DNA of 64,000 nucleotides from Doris montereyensis (lineage: Eukaryota; Mollusca; Gastropoda; Nudibranchia; Dorididae). The notes under the pieces were generated by a model. The model worked only from the letters and a program-made list of their open reading frames with translations. It searched no databases and was not told the DNA's origin. The stretch is from positions 122,501 through 186,500 of the forward strand of contig JAXRKP010000187.1 of assembly GCA_037039925.1 (NCBI GenBank), read 5' to 3'. Below, piece by piece: positions 1-12,100 of the stretch (within the stretch, counting starts at the first letter, position 1; each line of letters begins with the position of its first letter). The position numbers were made by a program, and so were the translations under genes.

Positions 1-448
1 CAGTATGGACCATTTACGACAGTAGTCAGTATGGACCATTTACGACAGTAGTCAGTATGGACCACTTACGACAGTAGTCAGTATGGACCATTTACGACAG
101 TAGTCAGTATGGACCATTTACTTATAGTAGTCAGTATGGACCACTTACGATAGTAGTCAGTATGGACCATTTATGACAAAAAAGTAGTCAGTATGGACCA
201 TTTACTTAGAGTAGTCAGTATGGACCACTTACGATAGTAGTCAGTATGAACCATATTTATGACAGTAGTCAGTATGGACCATTTACGATAGTAGTCAGTA
301 TGGACCATTTTACGACAGTAGTCAGTATGGACCATTTCGCTTATAGTAGTCAGTATGGACCATTTACGACAGTAGTCAGTATGGACCATTTACGATAGTA
401 GTCAGTATGGACCACTTACTATAGTAGTCAGTATGGACCATTTACGAT
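1..448. repeat. 26-bp minisatellite array
   Basis: Seventeen tandem copies of a unit reading roughly GTAGTCAGTATGGACCATTT plus ACGACA. CAGTATGGA/CAGTATGAA starts fall at 1, 27, 53, 79, 105, 132, 158, 189, 216, 242, 270, 296, 323, 351, 377, 403 and 429. Spacing is mostly 26 bp, with a few 27-31 bp units. Variants alternate CATTT with CACTT and ACGACA with ACGATA or ACTTATA. The array is cut by the window start, so its full length is unknown. Short open frames on the minus strand here are by-products of the repeat. Confidence 0.95.
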
Positions 449-1690
449 AGAATTAGAAGTAGAAGTATGTATGGATAATTTAATCTGGATTATCAACAAC
501 AAAATTAATCAGGTGAGTAACACTTTTCTTGATGTATGTAATGTAAATTAAGATTATGAGTATGAGTAAATGTTTACATGTTTACACCATCAGCTGAGTA
601 CAAGCCACTGAGAGAAGCCAGGGCACCAGCTATGCAACACAACCTCTTTACTCTTCACAGTGGATCCTCAGAATCTCCTAGTCTAAAGTAGGAAAGCTGA
701 ATCGAGCATTGCTATTGCTATTTTAATTTTACACATTTTTTCCTTTTTGTTCCCCTTTGTGTGTATATATGTGTAAGGGTATGACACTACACAGTATGAG
801 TGTTTGAATATAATATGTGTGTGTGTATGCGAGTGATTGTGCTGTCGTTTCTGAGATACTGCATCTTTCTTTGTGATTGTACAATATGTGAGTATGTCTC
901 ACAATGTTTGCCTAAATAGATGAAACTAAGAAGATAAAAAGTCAATATTTGTTGCTTTGGGTTATTTTTACCCCTTGAACTCGCAGTCACAGCCAGTAGA
1001 TCTCCATCTATGCATTTGACTTGACTGGATTAAGTGGTGATAGTGATAAGGGGTGAATGAATGAGCTTTACTGTTCTTTTGAGAAACTATATATACACAT
1101 AAAACCAAGCCAATACAATTTCTTATCAAATATTTATATAGCCTTCTTAAATCTTCGACAGGGGGATTCTTAGACTTTAGTCTACGGTAGTCAATGTAAT
1201 AAGGCGATGCATACTCTTTTTTAAATTTATTATCTATTTCACTATTTTAACTACATGCTACATGTATAATGTATACTCATGCCATTCAAGTTCTCTTCTT
1301 TCATATATATTAATAAATATTAATAATACATTAAGTCACAAAGCAATATGTTAGTCTTTGTCATGCTCGTACTCGTATTATTCTGTATAAAACTGTACAC
1401 TGTATAATAATAATAATAGAGTAATAAATCATATACATTTGTATGTGTATATGCCATTTGATCATTCATACACTGTGAATGTGATGTCCCTTTAGAGAAA
1501 TACAATGCATTGTAGTGTACATGTAAATGCCATAAGCACTTCCAGTAGAAATCAACCATGTTGTTCAAAATTCAAATAAACTTACACAAGATTTCCATCT
1601 CAAAGTGTTGTATTGTTGTTGTATCAATTACAAGGAGGGTGGCGGTTGACAAGTTCTACTGAGTGGTTAGATAATACTTCTTCCTTCCCC
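449..1690. other. non-coding, no gene seen
   Basis: AT-rich sequence with short TA and TAA microsatellite patches. No recognisable coding exon, RNA gene or repeat family was found. Confidence 0.5.
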
Positions 1691-1694
1691 CCCC

Positions 1695-1830
1695 CCCCAT
1701 TGAAATTTTTCCTGTCCACCATATGCTGTGATATCAGGGTGAATTAAGAGGAAAATAGCAAGATATTATTAGGTAAGTAAAAAAAAAGAAAGAAAGGAAA
1801 AGAAGGAGGACATACCAGTTAGCAGCACCT
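1695..1830 (+). repeat. family C interspersed repeat
   Basis: A diverged copy of a roughly 130-bp family seen many times in this window. It has the head ATTGAAATTT..CCTGTCCACCATATG, the core TCAGGGTGAATTAAGAGGAAA and the tail GGACATACCAGTTAGCAGCA. The purine-rich middle is expanded in this copy. The family is unclassified, with no coding capacity. Confidence 0.6.
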
Positions 1831-2458
1831 GTCAACTACCCCGCAACACTCAAAGACCAATCAAACACAGCATGGCTATGGCTATGAGTGTGACATGGAC
1901 AGAATATATAACTTGTTTTTTCGTTCATTTTAACTGTAACTGTAGGGAGAGATCTACAATTCTTGTCTGAAATCAGTAAGAAAATTGAATTTTTACTCTC
2001 ATGTCTTAAGTCAACCAAATGCTGAAAAGAAAACAGAAACAAGTCTTCTGACCATTTCCACACTTGAATATATAGCGCATGGTAACTGACAATGACAACG
2101 TACGTTTCCTTTTATAATTTTTTTACAAATTTGAATTCACACAGAGACACACATTATACAAGACCATGATGAAAGGAAAAGGAGACATTTGATACTTTCA
2201 TGCATAATAACACTCAAGATTTTATTTATTTTTAATTACTGATAATGTTCATTACAAGTACAAGTACAAAACAATAAACACAAATCTCATACTCATACAG
2301 TGTAAACTGACATCGACATTGGGGTCAAGTATCTAGTTAGTAATAATTTCAATTTTTTACTTCTTACTGTCTTACATGTGTCAAAAACAAAATGCAAGAT
2401 GTAATTTCAATAAAAGCAAAAGTCTAAATCTAATCAGCCGTGATTTCATTTAAGTGTG

Positions 2459-2600
2459 GGGGGGCTCGGTATTCCAGAGGCATAGTGTCGGCCTCTCAAT
2501 CAAAGGTTATGAAGTTCACGATTCGCTGACGGTTGAACAATTTTCTCAATTTTTTTCAGTAGAATTTACTCCCTGGTCAGAAACCTGGCAATCTGAAAGA
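2459..2600 (+). repeat. family B SINE, 5' part
   Basis: The tRNA-like head GGGGGCTCGGTATTCCAGAGG is followed by a degenerate B-box region (TTCACGATTCG) and the first part of the family B body. It is truncated and runs straight into C-like sequence ending in AGGACCTACCACCAGTAGCA near 2,665. Longer copies lie near 10,060, 35,840, 45,430 and 55,790. Confidence 0.5.
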
Positions 2601-2689
2601 TAGTGAACTGAAAGAGTAAAATTAAAATGAAAGAAAATAGGACCTACCACCAGTAGCACTAACAAACACCCACTTAACAACTGCAGTTA

Positions 2690-3995
2690 AAGTTAAAGAA
2701 ATGAGACATCAAAAACAACGAGAGAAATAAATAATGACGATAGCACAAATGAATTACTTACTGTATAGAAAATGTAACATAACAACATGCAGGAATGAGA
2801 ACAACAGAAGCATTACATGTACTAGAAGAAACATGAACCACACAAGAGCACCAACACATCACCGATGGATGTACCGCATTCTTCTAATAAATGCATGGGG
2901 GTCGTGATAATACAATGGAGGGGTGGGGGGAGGGGGTGATAAAATAAAAACAGCAGAAATCTTAAAGTTAAAGTCAAATCGTCACATCTATGCCTCCAAT
3001 GCTCGCCTCACTCAAAGTCAAAGATGATAATTTGCGAAACCCCACATCCACTCCTCCCCGTCAAAAGGTTGTTGTATTTTTTTGGGGGGGGGGGGGGGGG
3101 GGAGATTGTTTTCGTTGAACTCATCGATTACTGTATATCTAGATCTATATTATTAACGTGTTATGTTGTATTTATACTAAAATACTAATGGTGTGTTTCA
3201 GTAAAAATTGATTGAAATGATTGGTATGGTAATGATGAGAGCAGGCTTAAGGTGGGGGGGGGGGGGGTTGGGTGTTGGTCATTAAGGCATAGGTGTTCAC
3301 TAGGAAGAATACAGTATACCGGTATGTGTCAAAAATGAAAACTTATTACACGAAGAGCACAACTCTATATCATAACCCACCACATGGTTTGTTGTGTATG
3401 ATGATATTGATAAGCAAAACAAAACAACAAAAAAAACATTTCGGTTCCAGAATTTTTACATAAAACATAAAAACATTTCTAGGTAACTTCTTATGAAATA
3501 ATTTTACTTTGAATCTTAGTCATTTATTAGCTATATATACAAACTTACGTTATATTTCTACACCTTATAGTTTAACTACTGATGTGATCAAAATGATGTG
3601 CCAATCTAAAATAAATCAAGACTGTATTGTGCATACATTAAATTGTTTTATTCAACTATTTTCATGAATCATAGACGTCTAATAAAAAAAAAGAAGAAGA
3701 GAGAATTAAAAGCTCACTCAAAGCACAAGAATGTAATCCTCATAGTAATACACTAGTACTAGTAGTAATATTTGAAAGGATTGACGACGGCAGTAAAACT
3801 AAATATGTTAGGGGTCTGTTTGAGTTTGGCAATAACCGTCTTTATATTTATTATCTCCAATAGAGAACCAAAAAGGTAAATTTCCTAATGCAGTCGACTT
3901 CATGTGTAGTGATATTCTAGGGGGAGCAGAAAAAATGACACTACATACATCCGTAGTTCAATACAACTGTTTGACTACAATTTCAGGGGACATTT
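2690..3995. other. non-coding with poly-G tracts
   Basis: No gene was recognised. Long G homopolymers lie near 3,085-3,103 and 3,254-3,267, of a kind whose length is hard to sequence. The rest is AT-rich. Confidence 0.5.
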
Positions 3996-4007
3996 ATAAG
4001 TGCTATG

Positions 4008-4308
4008 TAAGTAAGTAAAGTTCCTTCCAGGCCCTTACGGCCTATAGAGCCGAAACTTATCCCGGTTTCTATAGCATGAAGCGGAACAAGTAACAATAAT
4101 CACCTCCTGGCCAAGACGCTAGTCTGACGCGCAGGATTTTACTCCGAAGCTAGTGCTTGTACCCATTTGCACCTGTGTAGAGTGGGGAAAATGCGTGTTA
4201 AGTGTCTTTCCCAAGGAACACAACATCGGACCTGGCTTTGCTAGGATTCCAACTCGGGGCCTCATGATCCCGTCCGCAGCCTTACACGCTCTCGGCCACC
4301 AACACCAC
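4008..4308 (-). mobile_element. tRNA-derived SINE (family A), intact, with 12-bp TSD
   Basis: A complete SINE in minus orientation. Its tRNA-like head is at the high-coordinate end and contains a degenerate B box (GAGTTGGAATCC on the minus strand). The body carries the family's conserved GGAACACAACATCGGACC and CACCTCCTGGCCAAGACGCT blocks, and the tail at the low end is a CTTA repeat. The flanks are a perfect 12-bp direct repeat, ATAAGTGCTATG, at 3,996-4,007 and 4,309-4,320. This is the target-site duplication expected from LINE-driven retroposition. Confidence 0.85.
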
Positions 4309-4401
4309 ATAAGTGCTATGCACAGTAACTATCATGTTAAATTACTATGTCACTTAGGTGATGCACGTTCGCAAGGTGTAGAATGTAATGATAAAAGATG
4401 A

Positions 4402-4670
4402 AGAGAAAGATACATTTATAATATAATCTGTATCCCCGCACAAGTGCAGGCTTACCGACTGTATTATACCCCAGCAGTTTGTTCAGTCTTTCTCAACTCC
4501 CGAAGATGTATACAAAACACAAACCTGTTGGGCTTTTCGTACTATCACTCTGACAAGATCTTTTTCAACCTATAGTATAGCTAGTTACTCATTCACACCT
4601 GAGTCAAGTGAGGAAAGTAGAGTGAAGAACCTTTCCTAAGAGTACAACATTGTGTAAAAAATAACACCTG
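4402..4670 (+). repeat. family D interspersed repeat
   Basis: Shares with 16,868-17,230 the blocks CCCCGCACAAGTGCAGGCTT, CTCTGACAAGATC, ACTCATTCACACCTGAGTCA and CCTAAGAGTACAACA. It is SINE-sized, unclassified and non-coding. Confidence 0.65.
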
Positions 4671-4699
4671 TGACGTAGAATGTAATAATAATAAGCAAG

Positions 4700-7000
4700 C
4701 ACAAGTCCAACAGGCCTAGTAAATGAAGGCATGTTGCAGGGCCTACTTGTACATTATCTAAACAAATCGTTAGGCTCACTCCAGCGTGTTAATGTTATCT
4801 TAATAATCAAATAAACCAATTGTCAGGTCAAATTTATCATGAAAAAAATCAACACATCTATTGACTTTTTATTTAGTTATTTATAGACTGGAGAGGACAG
4901 GGGAGAAAATTCAATTCACTACAATCTTCAGATGTATTTATAAATAAGTCATTACAACCGTCTATTTTTCATAGAGGTTTATTGACATCAATGCTAGTTC
5001 AAGGGGAAAAAGATCACTATATCCAAAGATCATTACATGTACAACCGACTTCACTACTTGAGGTTGAGTCGAATTATATCGTCGACTATACTATTACTGA
5101 TATAAGTCATAACCCAGGAACAAAAAAATTAAACGATTGTAGATATTTTAACAAGCACCCAGGTGAGTTATTTTTTATCTACAGGTCGAGAGGTCATATG
5201 TCTTTTCCTAAATTGATGGTTGAATTCAATATAAGTGCTAGTGAAGAAAGATAATGGCATTGGATCCAATGAAAAGAAGCAGCAAACAATATAATAATAT
5301 ACAATTTTACAAGAACGAGTATAGCACTGATTGAAATTGAAAGAAATGGCAAATCATATACAGAATGCCTAAAAAAGAACAACAAAAAACCCACATGTAT
5401 TATTAGATTCAGGAAAAAAAATCATGAGTCAATGGTGATTTTTGACCTACCCCTACTTCTCCAGATTAATATCTAAGAAGATGTACACTTTAAAAATACT
5501 CAAAAGAATATCTGATTTCATCACATGTTTTACAATGAATGCCTAAGTTCTTTTTGTTTTTTAAAAGTTTCGGTCTGTAACCCCCCCCCCCCCCGATGTG
5601 AATTATCATTATCATCATACTGTGGTGATGTATTCATTGCAACTTGAAAGTGCTGAATTTACAGATTGAAATTGAAGAATGACTATGAACACAAGTTACA
5701 ATATGTAAAAACATTGAAGGAAATTTCTCCTTCTTTTTCTGGTTTTTTTTTACCTATATAAGCAGGATGTTAAATTTGATATCAGCTCTAAAATGAATAT
5801 GCACATTTATGTGACAAGAAAATCCTGTAAAAATCCTGTAAAGAATGAAAATTTGAATTATAATTCTTTGCTGTAAAATGTTCGCTTTAAAAAATAATAC
5901 TAGTTTTAAACTTCCATTTTCAAATATGTAAAAACATAATTAGTCCAGTCACCACGCCCTGGTTTTTTAATCAGGATTCTTATCTGTTGACAGCTTAAGC
6001 CCATGATATATGGGATATGAGATTTGTCCTTCAGATGATAAAACGATTGCTTTTTTCGTATCTTTATAAACATTGGATGCCTTGAGCCAATAGGAAAAGC
6101 TTAATTTATGCACATGATCTAAATTAAACAAAAATTCTGTTTTGCTTCAAAAGCATAGCATTCATAATAATAATAATGTTTGTAACCCTATTGGATGATT
6201 TATGACTTACGTGTTTAGACAGATTCACTGACAATATATAACATAACATGAAATAACACATAAACGTATAAATGCAAAAGCATCAATTCATAATTAATAC
6301 CAATATCAAAACAAAGAGATGAGAATAGAAGAAAGCTGTTGCTTTTTAAACACATGTATGACAAAGTCAAAACATTCAAACATAAAAAATAACCCCTGAA
6401 CGAGCTCAAGTTACCCATTAAAATATCCAAATAATTAATAATTGTGGTGATCATTGCTTTTGACAATTTTTTCTCTCTCTCCTCTTGATCATGACACCTA
6501 AGACACTGTTTAAAAACAATATGAAGACACACATTCGTAGACTTAATGGAAGTTTACGTATTGGCACAAGATTGAACAAGCAAAGGTAACAAAGTGAAAG
6601 AATCGACTTTCACATGAAAAGATATGGCGAGTTGGTACTACTATTAAGGATTCATTATAGTATATCCAGAAATATAACAAAAGTAACTATTTCAGTTAGT
6701 AACCTCAGGTCATATGATACAGGAATGAAACTGAAATGAAACTGATGAACTGCTAGAAAAGAAAGATTGCGAGTCTGGCTAGAAGAACACAAAAAATACC
6801 AGCAATGACCACTTGTTTAGAATTGCTTCCTATCTGAATGAAACAACAACAAAAACGCAATTTCCATTAAAACTTTTTTTTAAAAGCCTATATAAGATAG
6901 GACACAACCTATTCTTTTTCTTTCTCTTTTGCTTCTCTTCCAGTTTTTAAAAAAAACACCAAAAAATAACAACAAACCAGAAACAACATTTTAAAAACAA
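4700..7000. other. non-coding AT-rich stretch
   Basis: No gene was recognised. One open frame of 90 codons (4,982-5,254, plus) resembles no family I know and has no splice or composition support. A poly-C run lies near 5,581-5,594. Confidence 0.4.
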
Positions 7001-7003
7001 GGT

Positions 7004-7213
7004 TCCCCATCCATCTACAATCAAAACCATTAACAATAGTAGTAGTCTGACCCATCCATCTACAATCAAAACCATTAACAAATAGTAGTAGACCCATCCA
7101 TCTACAATCAAAACCATTAACTAGTAGTCTGACCCATCCATCTACAATCAAAACCATTTAGTAGTAGTGACCCATCCATCTACAATCAAAACCATTAACA
7201 ATTTTAGTCTGAG
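7004..7213. repeat. short tandem repeat with shrinking units
   Basis: Five copies of CCCATCCATCTACAATCAAA followed by ACCATT and a variable AGTAGTAGT spacer. They start at about 7,006, 7,051, 7,093, 7,133 and 7,171, so the periods are 45, 42, 40 and 38 bp. The 27-bp core is nearly invariant and only the spacer shortens. Confidence 0.85.
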
Positions 7214-8268
7214 GCTTTGGGTGGAATTTAGGAATTTTGCCAGGACAGCCTGTGGTCATTCATTTTTAAGGAACGGTCTTTCAAACTGCCAAGGACTTTC
7301 CATGTGGCACTATAGGGGTGTATCTAGGACCGTGAGACCATTTCTGTACATCTGCGTTAGGACTAGGTACTATATTTAGCCTGCCTAACACTAAAAAGAG
7401 TAGGTAAGTATGTGAGCGCTCATGACAGCAGACCACAGACCCGCTCTTCGACAAACAGAAAGAAATACATGACTCAACAATATCATTTAAATTTAAGTCA
7501 AAAATCTCCCTAGATAACCACGGCTTTCCAAGAAAATAGCATGGTACTGAAAATCTGGACAAACCAAATATGCGCCGAGGAAAATTATGAATCAAAATAC
7601 TATTTATGACGTACACATTTCTAAATGTAATCATCAAAATCAACATTACTATTCGTGACATGAAAAATTGTTAGAAATCTGACAAAGTTTTTACGGCAAT
7701 GAACAATAGACAAAAAGTATCCCTGTCGATACAACTAATTTCCTTCCACATTTTACTTTCTCTAGACTGACAATACACATGGCCTTATAGCATAGTAACC
7801 TTATGGCAATGCAAATATCCAGCCTTTTCAATACCCTGGAATTTTCAACAAGACAAAAGGATTATGTTCTTCAAAATGCCTTATCTAATGTAGACCATAC
7901 TGATACTGATACACTGGTCATATGAAAGTGTGATATTACTATAAAACATAAGATTTCTTTTCCCAATAATAAAATGCCAGAATATTAATTCCATCTTCCA
8001 TTCTTATTTATCAATATCTTATCCTTTTCATTTCGCCCTGATTACTTCAGGAAACTGGCAACAAAGGGAATCTTGACACCTTTTCGAGTCAAAATTGAAA
8101 ACCTTAAGGGTCGTTAAGAAAATATGGTATGAACAGAGCACGGATAGCAAATCAGTTGTTACAAAAGTAATGTGAGAAAAAAAGACAACAAAATTATATA
8201 ATTATAAGACACGAAAAAAAAAGAGCAAAACGAGCACAAGAACTTAAAGGAACATCTTATACTGCCAA
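7214..8268. other. SS18 downstream region / likely 3' UTR
   Basis: No coding exon is visible. The part nearest 8,268 should be the 3' UTR of the minus-strand SS18 gene, but I could not place a convincing polyadenylation signal. Confidence 0.4.
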
Positions 8269-9163
8269 TCAATACTGCTGGCTGTAGCCACTGTAACCTC
8301 CAGGGATTTGACCTTGAGGTCCACCCATCTGCCCGGCCATACTGCCCTGGGGTGTTCCCATCTGGTTGGGCATGCCACCCGGCGGGCACCCATCTGACCT
8401 TGCGGCCCTCCCATTTGGACCGGAGGTCCACCCATCGACCCCGGCATATTTCCAGGCGGACCGGCCATCTGACTAGGTATGCTGCCTTGTTGCGGCATGC
8501 CCATCTGGCCAGCTATGTTTCCGTGGGGGCCGCTCATCTGACCCGCCATTCCGCTCATCTGGCTACTGCCGCTAATGGTGGGCGGTCCGCCCATCTGGCT
8601 GGACGGCGGCACCCAGCCGGCCATCCCCCTGAGGGGTGCCCATCTGACTAGCCATGTTGGTCTGCGCCATGGCCATCTGGTGACCGGCCATCTGGCTTCC
8701 CATGCCCCTTGGGGACTGGCCATTGGCCTCCCATGTTGATCGGCGGACCCCATGCTCTTCTGTGGGCCGGTCATCTGGTTGGGCATGTCAGCCGGGGGCT
8801 GAGCTCCGCCTTGGCTCTGAGGCCCGCCCATCATGGGCGCCCTGGGTCATCATCCCTTGCTGCCTGGCGTACGGAGCATAGCCCGGGGACCAGCCTGGCC
8901 CGCCTGACTGTTGTAGTAAGGGGACGGCTGGGATGTGGCTTGCGACACACGACAGAGAGGAAACGGTTGCTGCTGGCCTTGAGGACCAGGGGACTGCTGA
9001 GGTTGCGGCTGTTGCTGCTGCTGTGGCGGTGGCTGCTGTTGTTGCTGTGGAGGCTGTTGCGGCTGTTGTTGCGGAGGTGGCTGTTGCGGCTGGCTGGACT
9101 GCTGGGATCCAGAGAAAGGAGCCTGTGACTGGAAGCCACTTTGCTGGGAGACATAGGCTGGGC
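8269..9163 (-). CDS. SS18: SS18 exon 6 (last coding exon)
   Basis: The acceptor CTTTCCCTCAG precedes GCCCAGCC. The exon opens with GPAYVSQQSGF, then a Gln/Pro tract (QQPPPQQQ and similar) to about 8,990. Met/Gly/Gln/Pro repeats (QMGGP, GPPGNMPG) follow, and the protein ends GGYSGYSQQY with TGA at 8,269-8,271. Six frame changes are needed, near 8,888, 8,838, 8,750, 8,700, 8,632 and 8,388. Each returns to the same QMGGP-type repeat, so the intended frame is clear. Long open frames on the plus strand here, Ala/Val/Leu-rich, are antisense to the Gln codons. Confidence 0.88.
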
Positions 9164-12100
9164 CTGAGGGAAAGAAAAAAATACATTCATTTAGATTTGG
9201 CAATTTATTTCTCGTGAGATGAGCATATTAACACTTGGGATATAGTCACCGAATGCAGGCTGGATCTAGGTCTGGATTAAATTACAAAGATTTGTATCTC
9301 TGCAGAATTACAGGCTCACTGATTTTACATCTATCCCCCGGCAGAGAAAGAATCCTGGGTCAACCATGGTTTGAGCCAATGTCATAATTAAAAATTCACA
9401 TTATGACCAATTGTGCCACATCTCCACAACACCTTCAGTACAAAGAAAGTGATTCATTGAGGTATGAAACAGGCTCTATGAGCTTAGGCTTTAAAAAAAA
9501 ATTTTCAAACATTTTTATGAACCCTTTACTGTCATGAGCCCATCGAATCCTTGACTTGATTTGATTTGGAGTATGAGTACTATAACGCGACCAACATACG
9601 CCCCGCAGCCACTATGTGTATCTTTTCATTGATTAAGTTATATCCAATAACTCTACAATAAAGAGCTGCAGGATTCATTTATGAGTGACTTCCCGTTTGT
9701 TTCGACGTCCTTTTCCTAGTTGTTTTCCGGTAATCAAAATTGAAATGTCACAGTTTGGAGATTTTTATTCTATGTAATTAGGTGGGCATGGCTGTTTACA
9801 GGAAGTCCAGGCAAAACATTTTTAATCCTACCAAAACCCCCAAGATCACCTTTAGATGTGGGTATGGGTAAATAAAATTAAAATTCTTTTGGCATTCAGA
9901 AACATATCTATGTAATTTTAACTTCCAAGCAAGCAATTGATACAAAACAACAACTAAATATTCATAAGGAACAAATGGTCATATTTTAAAGAACAAATGG
10001 TCATACCTGCAAATGCAAAAGACTGGCCAGAAAACAAAGGCCACCAGGGCTGAGGTCAGATTTGATTTGATTTCATTTCATTTTAATTTACCCACATCCA
10101 CAACTAAGGTGATATCTGTGTTTTGGGTAAGATTTTTAATTTTGCCCGGACTGCCAATCATGCCAAGGGATCTTTAACATGCACAGAGTGTTGTGATCTG
10201 CACACGGACGTAATTTTTATCGTCCGTCTCTGATGGGACTGTGTCAATCCACATACCTGGACCAGGGGTAGATTTTACTTGAAAAAAAGTCGCCAAAAAT
10301 TTGGCGGGGCTCGAACCTGGGTTGAGAGGCAGACACCTTGACTCTGGACTACCGTAGTCCCCCCGAGTCTCCATGGAATCCTCATGGCAATATAATATAT
10401 ACTTATGTCGTGCTCCCAGTAAACGCCTATCCAGGAGGCTTCTATTAAGGGCTCAAAGCACAAAGTTGAGGAGATTTTTGGTTTTCTAGGAGATTTTCTC
10501 AAATTTTAGGAGTAACCGCAGCTGTCAGTTTTCCCTCCCATTTAACAAAAATTTGTCTTCAAATTTACACATAATATTATTTGGTCCGTGAAACAATTTT
10601 AGATCTAATGTGTTTTGTAACCTTTATACAGTGGAACCTCTCTAATCGGGAATTCAGGAAACCTGGCGATCGGAAGAAATTTCAGGAAACAGAATTTTTC
10701 TATATATTTTACCTCCTAAACGGGAAAGGTCTCCGGCTTATCTGGACAATTTTTCGCGAGCTTGCGTTGATCATCATTACCATTTCCCCCATAATTTGGT
10801 CTCTGTGTCAGCAAAACATCAATTATTACCCCTACGTTAGTACTACATGTGGTATACATTACATAATATGTACACGATATCGTAGTAGCAGTTCACGATT
10901 ACATAAGCCAGACACACCAGACATCCGTTACGAAGGTGTGAAATCAGGTGTCACGCCAGCCCTTGCTAGTCCACCTAACATGACAGTGCGTTGTTGATAT
11001 GGGGCAGCGTTTAAAAAAGCAGAGCGCACTTATCCTGGCAATCACAAGGGTGGACACGCAAGGGGATAATTAAACAACCCACCATGCATCATGCATACTT
11101 GATTGCACATCTTTATATCTACCCATCGAATGAAGGTTGATTGAAGTCACACCACTGATGAATGCCATGTTAATGTTAGTTTGTTTTCATCCATTGGTCA
11201 TCAATTGGCTATAATAAATTAGTTGTTTAATTCTATATCTTACCACTCACAAAAGGGCTGAAGTACTAAAACCGTTGAAAAAAAAACCAAAATCCCTAGG
11301 TCCCCGGGCAATCGAAAACCCCGGCTAATCGGGACAGTTTTATCATCCACCAAAATTTCCCCATCAGAGAGGTTTCAGTGTAATGTCATTTCAGATGTGA
11401 AAGCAAAACTCCACATTAATGCCTTAATGGCCATGAGAATGTTAAGTTAAGTCGGTCATGAGATGAAATCTGAGGCGTTTCCAGGAGGAATACAACAAGG
11501 TAGGAGATTCTAGTAGAGTTCTTTCTTTCTTTCTGTATCAATTCCCATTCTACCTGATGATGTATGGGTTTAAATGCCTGAAATGATCTTTCTACAAGCT
11601 ACCTTGTGTCATGACATTTCGTTTCCTTCTGAGATGGTTAAATTTCTTTGCTCTGGTGCCTCTACACCTTTCCACTTTCTCCGAGGTCTGCCTTTTGGGT
11701 CTTTTACCTTGGGTTTTAGCATTGTACACTGATTTCCCAATCAACTTTCTTACCTGGTGTAGCTCTCCGATATGTGGGCTGTGGTCCCATAGGCCTCGTG
11801 GCCATCATCTGCCCCCGGTCCACTGTTCATACCCATTGGGGTCGATGTCGGACCCATGCTGCTCTGCTGCGACAGCGGAGGGGTTGCTGCTGGGACATCA
11901 TCGGCGGCTGGTGCGTCATCATGGGGTTGCTGTTCTGGCCCATGCCGCCATTCTGTGGCTGTGGCATCATCGGCTGCTGCTGTGACATCATCGGCTGCTG
12001 CTGAGACATCATCGGCTGCTGTTGCTGCGACATCAAAGGTTGTTGCTGGGACATCATCGGCGGCTGCTGCGACATCATCGTTTGCGGCTGAGACATCATG

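Noticed and set aside
4982..5254. 90-codon plus-strand frame
   Set aside because: No recognisable motif, no splice context, and AT-rich non-coding surroundings.
8352..9217. Long plus-strand and alternative-frame open frames (Leu-rich, Ala/Val-rich, Ala/Thr-rich)
   Set aside because: They are antisense or out-of-frame readings of the Gln/Pro/Gly repeat codons of SS18 exon 6, which has family homology and splice sites.
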